This document shows, piece after piece, positions 34,970-40,579 of a stretch of DNA of 40,579 nucleotides. A program made the translations under genes and the position numbers. The stretch is from contig CALYOS010000021.1 in NCBI GenBank assembly GCA_945267035.1, positions 1 through 40,579 of the forward strand. The letters run 5' to 3'. The first letter of the stretch is position 1; the number at the start of each line of letters is the position of its first letter. The notes beneath the pieces were generated by a model. It made no database searches. It had not been told where the DNA came from and was given only the letters and a program-made list of their open reading frames with translations. This DNA is from an uncultured Neisseriaceae bacterium (GTDB taxonomy: Bacteria; Pseudomonadota; Gammaproteobacteria; Burkholderiales; Neisseriaceae).

Positions 34970-35323
34970 TTAAAGCTTTATTAAAATTTCATAAATATCT
35001 TTACCATCACCTAAAAACATTAGATAAATGTGTCATTCTAATTGCTATATTTCCATTCCATAAAAATTTTGGAATAAATCATTTTTATCCTATGTGATTT
35101 TTTCAGATAACAAATTTTAAAAAAAAGGATAATTTCTACTTCTATTTTGGCATTATCAATGGTTTCAACATTTAGCTCTTTATAGTATAGATCATACATA
35201 AAATGGGGAAACTTGTTTCCCCATTTTGAAATGACCCAATTATTTATTTTTGTAGAAAAACAATGCAAAAATCCCCCATCTCCTATTTTAAAATAGAGGT
35301 TTTGTCTGCAATCCTACTGCCAT
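34970..35323 (-). pseudogene. Decayed immunity-protein-like gene (Imm70-like)
   Basis: Read on the minus strand, pieces of one protein appear in order but in different frames. They are MAVGLQTKPLF (from 35323), then KIGDGGFLHCFSTKINNW and KWGNKFPHFMYDLYYKEL with NAKIEVEII, then DKNDLFQN, then FLWNGNIAIRMTHLSN and LGDGKDIYEILIKL before TAA at 34970-34972. This order (an FLHSFFST-like start, W-G-x-FP, a PPWG-N-I-type turn, LSNYF, D-G-x-D-L) fits the Imm70 immunity family as I remember it. Frame changes fall at or near homopolymer runs, e.g. eight T at 35119-35126 and five T at 35013-35017. The longest open stretch alone (35038-35268) would begin with TTG and is not a credible gene. Confidence 0.6.
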
Positions 35324-35362
35324 TTTTTATCATTTTTCAAATAGAAATAGCGCAACTAAAAC

Positions 35363-37426
35363 TTATTCATTTAATAAAGCAATGTCAGCTACCGCATTCA
35401 TTTGACGAGACAGCAAAAACAATAAAGCTAAACGATTATATTTAATCGCTTCATCTTCAGCCATCACCATAACATCAGTAAAAAATGCATCCACTTTGGC
35501 TTTAATACCTGTCAATACAGTCAAAGCGTGTTGAAAATCCTGTTTAGCTAGCGCTGCCTGAATTTCTGGTGCTAATGCCTCTGTCGCCTGATAAAGAGCT
35601 TGCTCGGCAGGTTCATGCAATAATTCCGGGTTAACCGCAGGTAGAGATGAAAGATGGGCTTTCTTCAACAAATTGTGTACCCGTTTATTGGCGGCAGCCA
35701 AAGTATTTGCTTCAGGCAAAGATTTAAATGCACTGACCGCTTCCAATCGCGCCGTTAACTCGCCTAGATTTTCCACCTTTACGCCCATAACCGCTGCTAC
35801 AACATCCTGAGCATAGGTATTTTGCAATAACACGGCCAATCGCGCGCGCATAAACTCTTCTACCCCAGCAACCGTATCATCTGCCAGTTGTCCTGTTGGG
35901 AAAGTATTCGCCGCAGCCTGCAATAATGGTGTTAAACGTAGATTATGCTGCATCAGCATACGCAAAATACCTAAAGCACTGCGCCGTAATGCGTAAGGAT
36001 CCTTATCTCCTGTTGGTATCAGACCAATTCCCCAGATACCAATCAAAGTTTCCAGCTTATCAGCCAAGGCAACAACCGTACCGATAATATTATCTGGTAA
36101 CTCATCTCCAGCAAATCGCGGCCAATAATGTTGTTCAATCGCTGTAGCTACTTCTGCGTTTTCACCATCATGCAAAGCATAATACTTACCCATTGTTCCC
36201 TGTAATTCAGGAAACTCACCAACCATATCCGTCAGCAAATCGGCTTTTGCCAAAAGAGCGGCTCGCTTAGCAAGGGCTACATCGGCTCCAAGCATTGGGG
36301 CAATGGTTGCGGATAATGCTGTAATACGTTCCACTCTTTCCGCCAGATTGCCAAGCTTATTGTGATAGACCACATCGGCAAGTTTTGGTAAACGACTGGC
36401 AAGTGTGGATTTTTGATCTTGTTTGAAAAAGAATTCAGCATCTGATAAACGTGCTCGCAACACCCGTTCATTACCTTCAATAATATGAATGGGATTGTCT
36501 GCCTGTAAATTTGAAACCAGCAAAAAACGATTAATTAGCTTACCGTTCGTATTTAACAAAGGAAAAAATTTCTGATTTTGTTGCATTGTCAAAATCAGAC
36601 ATTCCTGAGGAACCTGTAAAAAACGCTCATCAAATCCAGCTTGAAGTACTACCGGCCATTCCACCAATGCCGTGACTTCATCTAACAAACCATCAGCAAA
36701 AGCAACCTCGGCATCCAATTCACTGGCTGCTGTTTGCAAACCCTCCTCAATCCGCGCTTTACGCTCTGCAAAGCTGGCCACAACTTTGCCTTCGTTCAAC
36801 AATTGTTGCGCATAATCTGCTGCCTGTTGAAAAACAATCTTTTCTTCACTGAGGAAGCGATGGCCTAAGGTCCAATTTTGACTGGTTAGCCCCAGAACAC
36901 TTCCGGCTACCGTTTCAGAACCATGCATCATCACTAATCCATGAACTGGTCGTACAAAAGTAAAAGTACTGCTGCCCCAGTGCATTACCTTTGGAATGGG
37001 CAATTTTTTGATAGCTTGATTAAGAATTTCACTTAATAGAGCACTCAGGGGCTGACCTTCTTGAGTAAATTCATACGCAAACACCATTTGTTTGCCATCG
37101 TTAATTTGACTCAACTGCTCAATAGTGACCTGATTACTGCGAGCAAAACCCTGTAATGCCTTTGTTGGTTCGCCATCTTGCCAGCCAGCAGCAACACTCG
37201 GTCCTTTTTTGATTACATGTTGATCATCTTGCATGGATTTCACATCATGTACCAATACGGCTAATCTTCGCGGGGCTGCAAACACCTCATAGTCGACCAC
37301 AGAACCAATTAACTGAGCCTTTTCTAACCCTTCTACCACGCCAGCGGCCAGACTTTCACCTAACTGATTCAGTGCTTTTGGCGGTAACTCTTCCGTACGT
37401 AGTTCAATTAACAAAGGAGCATTCAT
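35363..37426 (-). CDS. glyS: Glycine-tRNA ligase beta subunit
   Basis: The beta subunit of the bacterial alpha2-beta2 glycyl-tRNA synthetase; it binds tRNA and supports charging by the alpha subunit. At 687 residues it has the usual length. Motifs include MNAPLLIELRTEELPPKALNQL at the N-terminus, the VRPVHGLVMMHG and GHRFLS blocks, the QNQKFFPLLN segment, LRARLSDAEFFFKQDQK, the HD-like AKADLLTDMVGEFPELQGTMGKYYALHDGE, DKLETLIGIWGIGLIPTGDKDPYALRRSALGILR and the C-terminal anticodon-binding part. It follows glyQ by 24 bases. Confidence 0.97.
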   Translation of the reverse strand: MNAPLLIELRTEELPPKALNQLGESLAAGVVEGLEKAQLIGSVVDYEVFAAPRRLAVLVHDVKSMQDDQHVIKKGPSVAAGWQDGEPTKALQGFARSNQVTIEQLSQINDGKQMVFAYEFTQEGQPLSALLSEILNQAIKKLPIPKVMHWGSSTFTFVRPVHGLVMMHGSETVAGSVLGLTSQNWTLGHRFLSEEKIVFQQAADYAQQLLNEGKVVASFAERKARIEEGLQTAASELDAEVAFADGLLDEVTALVEWPVVLQAGFDERFLQVPQECLILTMQQNQKFFPLLNTNGKLINRFLLVSNLQADNPIHIIEGNERVLRARLSDAEFFFKQDQKSTLASRLPKLADVVYHNKLGNLAERVERITALSATIAPMLGADVALAKRAALLAKADLLTDMVGEFPELQGTMGKYYALHDGENAEVATAIEQHYWPRFAGDELPDNIIGTVVALADKLETLIGIWGIGLIPTGDKDPYALRRSALGILRMLMQHNLRLTPLLQAAANTFPTGQLADDTVAGVEEFMRARLAVLLQNTYAQDVVAAVMGVKVENLGELTARLEAVSAFKSLPEANTLAAANKRVHNLLKKAHLSSLPAVNPELLHEPAEQALYQATEALAPEIQAALAKQDFQHALTVLTGIKAKVDAFFTDVMVMAEDEAIKYNRLALLFLLSRQMNAVADIALLNE

Positions 37427-37450
37427 CTTACTTATTACTTTCGTTATCTA

Positions 37451-38368
37451 TTATGCAGCCTGGAAAGCTGTCTGATTTTTTAACAAAGGAAAACCCAGAC
37501 GTTCACGGCTATCCACGTATTTTTGTGCCACGGCACGACTTAAAGCTCGCACCCGACCGATATAGGTTGCTCGTTCAGTAACAGAAATGGCCCCGCGCGC
37601 ATCGAGCAAATTAAAAGTATGACCGGCTTTTAAGACCAATTCATAAGCTGGTAAAGCCAGACTAGCATCATCAACTGCCAACAAACGCTTCGCTTCTGTC
37701 TCATAATGATTAAACTGTGCCAATAACCACTCAGCATTACTGTATTCAAAATTATAAGCCGACTGCTCTACTTCATTCTGATGATAGACATCACCATATG
37801 TGATCGTATTACCATCCAATGTCTTCGCCCAAACCAGATCATAGACATTCTCAACACCTTGTAAATACATAGCCAGACGCTCAATCCCATAGGTGATCTC
37901 ACCTAGCACAGGTGAACAATCCAAACCACCCACCTGTTGAAAATAAGTAAATTGAGTCACTTCCATGCCGTTTAGCCACACTTCCCAACCCAAACCCCAT
38001 GCGCCAAGCGTGGGATTTTCCCAGTCATCTTCCACAAACCGGATATCATGCTGGCGAGGATTGATACCCAATTGTTGCAAAGAATCCAAATATAATTGCT
38101 GAATATTGTCTGGTGCCGGTTTCAACGCAACCTGAAACTGATAATAATGCTGCAGACGATTCGGGTTCTCGCCGTAGCGCCCGTCCTTAGGGCGACGTGA
38201 AGGCTGTACATAAGCAGCAAACCATGGCTCAGGCCCCAACGCCCGTAAACAGGTTGCCGGATGACTCGTTCCCGCCCCGACTTCCATATCCAACGGCTGC
38301 AAAACCACACAACCATGTTTAGCCCAATAATTTTGTAAGGTAAATATAATTTCTTGAAAGGTTAGCAT
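37451..38368 (-). CDS. glyQ: Glycine-tRNA ligase alpha subunit
   Basis: Catalytic alpha subunit of the heterotetrameric glycyl-tRNA synthetase; it makes glycyl-adenylate. The 305 residues open with [34 protein letters not shown], and contain [71 protein letters not shown], the class-II motif region, and [20 protein letters not shown] at the end. It is the first gene of glyQ-glyS. Confidence 0.98.
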   Translation of the reverse strand: MLTFQEIIFTLQNYWAKHGCVVLQPLDMEVGAGTSHPATCLRALGPEPWFAAYVQPSRRPKDGRYGENPNRLQHYYQFQVALKPAPDNIQQLYLDSLQQLGINPRQHDIRFVEDDWENPTLGAWGLGWEVWLNGMEVTQFTYFQQVGGLDCSPVLGEITYGIERLAMYLQGVENVYDLVWAKTLDGNTITYGDVYHQNEVEQSAYNFEYSNAEWLLAQFNHYETEAKRLLAVDDASLALPAYELVLKAGHTFNLLDARGAISVTERATYIGRVRALSRAVAQKYVDSRERLGFPLLKNQTAFQAA

Positions 38369-38799
38369 GCCGAAAATTTCTGAATGTCTGCAAAAAATCT
38401 ATTTTACTGTGCTTATTGCTCGTTGAACAGCCAAGCAGCATGTGCTTATGGCTATTTTCATAAAAAGGCCCTAAAATGTTTAGCGATTCCAAGCGTATTG
38501 AAACCAGCGTAGCAACAAATATACATGATGAAATTAATTTGTCATTAAATTTAATCAGTCTACAAACTATTGATTATCCTCATTATCAAGCAATCCCATT
38601 GTATGGTTAAATGTAAGACTAGCTTGACCAATTCTCAGCAACACGCTAATTTTTTGTCTGCGCTTACCATGACATCGATCAGACTGATCCTCTCTTTCCT
38701 TTCACATTGACATTCTGCGTAAAACTCAATTCATTTCTAGCAAATTAAGATAAGCAATTTTAGAATAGCTATTCTAATAATCACAAAAAGAACTTAACT
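38369..38799. other. Divergent spacer between glyQ and the hemolysin III gene
   Basis: It must hold promoters in both directions, but none is clear by eye. A 44-codon open frame (38476-38610) lacks a ribosome binding site and is not called. An 18-bp palindrome is at its right end. Confidence 0.5.
38760..38777. promoter_or_regulatory. 18-bp perfect palindrome upstream of the hemolysin III gene
   Basis: TTAGAATAGCTATTCTAA is a perfect palindrome 22 bases before the ATG at 38800, at operator position. It could bind a dimeric regulator; the regulator is unknown. Confidence 0.5.
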
Positions 38800-39423
38800 A
38801 TGTATTATGGTGAACGATTTAATGCCGTATCACATCTCATCGGGCTCATAATGGCCATTACTGGCACTGTATTTTTACTTATTAAATCTGCGCATGATGG
38901 AGACGCGTATCGTATTGTCAGCTCTGCAATTTATGGTGCCTCTTTAATCTTTCTTTATGGCGTATCTACCCTATACCATTCTATTAGATCCCATCAAGCT
39001 AAACACATATTGCAAAAATTTGATCACTGTGCCATTTATCTACTGATAGCAGGAAGCTATACTCCTTTTACCCTAACTACACTCAATGGGGGTTGGGGCT
39101 GGTCATTATTTGGCGTGTCGTGGGGATTAGCCATATTCGGCATTGTGCAAGAACTCACTATAGGACGGCATAGCGAAAGGCGGCTATTGTCCATGATTTT
39201 GTACGTCATCATGGGCTGGTTAATCATCATTGCTATTTACCCCCTCATCCAACGCATGTCTGCCGCTGGACTGTTCTGGTTGGTTAGTGGCGGCTTAGCT
39301 TATAGCATTGGCATTTACTGGTTTATCAAAGACGAACAAATCCGGCACGGACATGGCATTTGGCATATATTTGTCCTACTAGGCAGTCTGGCTCAATTTA
39401 TTTGTGTCTATGCCTATATCTAA
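38800..39423 (+). CDS. Hemolysin III / TrhA family membrane protein
   Basis: A 207-residue inner-membrane protein of the YqfA/HlyIII (PAQR-related) family with seven membrane helices. Signatures are GERFNAVSHLIG (first helix with His), YGVSTLYHSI, KFDHCAIYLLIAGSYTPF with the conserved D-H-x-x-I-Y-x-x-I-A-G-S-Y-T-P, and HGHGIWHIFVLLGSLAQF near the C-terminus; the His/Asp residues probably bind a metal ion. Bacterial members are linked to membrane homeostasis (TrhA) rather than proven hemolysis. It is a single gene with a palindrome upstream. Confidence 0.93.
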   Translation: MYYGERFNAVSHLIGLIMAITGTVFLLIKSAHDGDAYRIVSSAIYGASLIFLYGVSTLYHSIRSHQAKHILQKFDHCAIYLLIAGSYTPFTLTTLNGGWGWSLFGVSWGLAIFGIVQELTIGRHSERRLLSMILYVIMGWLIIIAIYPLIQRMSAAGLFWLVSGGLAYSIGIYWFIKDEQIRHGHGIWHIFVLLGSLAQFICVYAYI

Positions 39424-39541
39424 TTAAATTGTGCTTAGAATTAGCATTGGTTGTTAAAACCGATTCATGCTATTGTTATCATTTTTATTTTGTGTGTACC
39501 CTTTTGCCACAAAGTGATATTTATTTTGAATGGAGAACATG

Positions 39542-40405
39542 GTGAAGCAGCACCTGAAAATATTTTTAATTGGCTTATTGACCCTTACTCTGGCAGCCTG
39601 TGGTGGCGACAAAACAACCTCGACTGCATCTTCTGAAGCGATCGAAAAAAAAGAAATCATTATTGGCACCACAGTTGGCGATTTTGCTGATATGGTTTGC
39701 GATCAGATTAAACCGGCATTAGAAAAACAAGGTTATCAAGTAAAATTGTTAGAGTTTACCGATTATGTCCGCCCTAACATGGCTTTAGCCGATCATTCTA
39801 TCGATATTAACATCTTCCAACATAAACCCTATCTAGATGATTTCGTGCAAGCACGTAATCTACCTTTGATGCCTATTTTTCAGGTTCCCACCGGACCTTT
39901 GGGTATCTATGCAGGCAAACTGGATAACTTAGATAAATTGACCGAAGGTTCCAGTATTTCTGTTCCTAATGATCCATCTAATCTTGCTCGTGGCTTGGTC
40001 ATGCTGGATAAACTTGGCTGGATCAAATTAAAAGACAATATCAATCCTCTTAAAGCCTCTTTGGCTGATATTGCTGTTAACCCCAAAAACTTAAAACTAA
40101 CACCATTAGAAGCAGCCCAACTGCCACGTTCACGCAATGATGTCGATTTTGCTGTGATCAATGGTAATTATGCCACCAGTTCAGGACTCAAATTTTCTTC
40201 TGCATTATTTCTGGAACCAGGTTATACCTATGTAAATTGGGCAGCAATTCGTACTGCCGATAAAGATGCCAAATGGGTTAAAGACATCACTGCTGCCTAT
40301 AATTCAGAGGAATTTAAACAATACGCCTTTAAACGTTTTGCAGGGTATAAATATCCTGAGTCATGGGGTATTCAAACAGGTCAAGCCGCTTCAGCTGCAA
40401 AATAA
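39542..40405 (+). CDS. metQ: MetQ/NlpA family substrate-binding lipoprotein
   Basis: Periplasmic methionine-binding lipoprotein for a MetNIQ-type ABC importer. I choose the GTG at 39542 because GGAG (39532-39535) lies six bases before it; ATGs at 39530 and 39539 are in frame but badly spaced. A signal peptide with lipobox LAAC gives a lipid-anchored Cys near residue 19. The mature part has EIIIGTTVGDFADMV, TDYVRPNMALADHSIDINIFQHKPYL, VPNDPSNLARGLVML and FAVINGNYATSSGL, all typical of the NlpA fold. No metN or metI is in the window; they may lie further on or elsewhere. A strong terminator follows. Confidence 0.95.
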   Translation: MKQHLKIFLIGLLTLTLAACGGDKTTSTASSEAIEKKEIIIGTTVGDFADMVCDQIKPALEKQGYQVKLLEFTDYVRPNMALADHSIDINIFQHKPYLDDFVQARNLPLMPIFQVPTGPLGIYAGKLDNLDKLTEGSSISVPNDPSNLARGLVMLDKLGWIKLKDNINPLKASLADIAVNPKNLKLTPLEAAQLPRSRNDVDFAVINGNYATSSGLKFSSALFLEPGYTYVNWAAIRTADKDAKWVKDITAAYNSEEFKQYAFKRFAGYKYPESWGIQTGQAASAAK

Positions 40406-40421
40406 GCTTAACTCATCGTGC

Positions 40422-40460
40422 AAAAGAAGTATTTTATCTTAGATAAAATACTTCTTTTTT
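40422..40460 (+). terminator. Intrinsic terminator of metQ
   Basis: AAAAGAAGTATTTTAT (40422-40437) pairs with ATAAAATACTTCTTTT (40443-40458), loop CTTAG, with a T run at the end. It can also work on the minus strand. The rest of the window to 40579 holds no gene I can see. Confidence 0.88.
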
Positions 40461-40579
40461 CAATTGAAAATAGCCGTTTAACTACAAAATTTTCATTAAA
40501 ACAGAGTTTAAGCTAGACTAATTCAAACTTAACTTCAGAGAAAAATGATTCAAGTTATGTTTGATTCTGCTTTGAGTCA

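Noticed and set aside
35200-35227. A 13-bp inverted repeat (AAAATGGGGAAAC/GTTTCCCCATTTT) as glyS terminator
   Set aside because: It coincides with the codons for KWGNKFPHF in the immunity-like remnant, a conserved part of that family, so the symmetry is probably a by-product of coding.
35038-35268. Stand-alone 76-codon gene
   Set aside because: It starts with TTG, has no ribosome binding site, and its sequence continues as recognisable protein in other frames on both sides; it is part of a pseudogene.
38476-38610. A 44-codon plus-strand open frame between glyQ and the hemolysin III gene
   Set aside because: No ribosome binding site and no recognisable features; it could be chance or a remnant.
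1-40579. Neisserial DNA uptake sequences (GCCGTCTGAA type)
   Set aside because: I did not spot copies by eye, including in terminators; this is not a computed count, so it is not used as evidence.

Overview
The window looks like a chromosomal segment of a low-GC member of the Neisseriaceae (Betaproteobacteria), plausibly a Snodgrassella-like bee-gut symbiont. The evidence is the gene order lolB-ispE-tRNA-Gln-prs-rplY and glyQ-glyS with gmhB and plsC beside them, Neisseria-type protein sequences, and AT-rich spacers. The genus is inference; no marker in the window fixes it.

Bases 1 to about 6350 are the right end of an integrated prophage or phage-derived island. It carries a beta-helix repeat protein cut by the window edge, small unknown genes, a complete single-strand annealing module (Bet-type annealase, YqaJ/lambda-type exonuclease, SSB), a shortened ImmA/IrrE-like protein without its zinc motif, a PrtN-like activator and a tyrosine integrase. 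The integrase reads away from dusA, and the island ends inside the 5' end of dusA, a known integration hot spot. Most of its plus-strand transcription units are separated by a short GCCAGC/GCTGGC hairpin with a T run, followed directly by the ribosome binding site of the next gene.

From dusA onward the window is housekeeping chromosome: thyA-folA (folate/dTMP), tpx (peroxide defence), a DUF805 membrane protein, then on the minus strand TPR protein, lolB, ispE, three tRNA-Gln genes, prs and rplY. Next come mutM with an acyltransferase, pdxH, prfA, an EamA transporter, a DUF1289 protein, typA, a DUF456 protein and mfd. The last part holds a YgjP-type metallopeptidase, a second acyltransferase, gmhB, an unknown conserved protein, glyS, glyQ, a hemolysin III family protein and metQ.

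Two long spacers (18157-19507 and 21792-22861) and the spacer next to glyS look like gene graveyards. The last holds a recognisable immunity-protein-like gene (Imm70-like) broken by several frameshifts. Other points of interest are the 319-residue internal duplication in the 933-residue TPR protein, a long structured leader before prs, an altered motif II in gmhB, and the dead zinc site in the ImmA-like protein.
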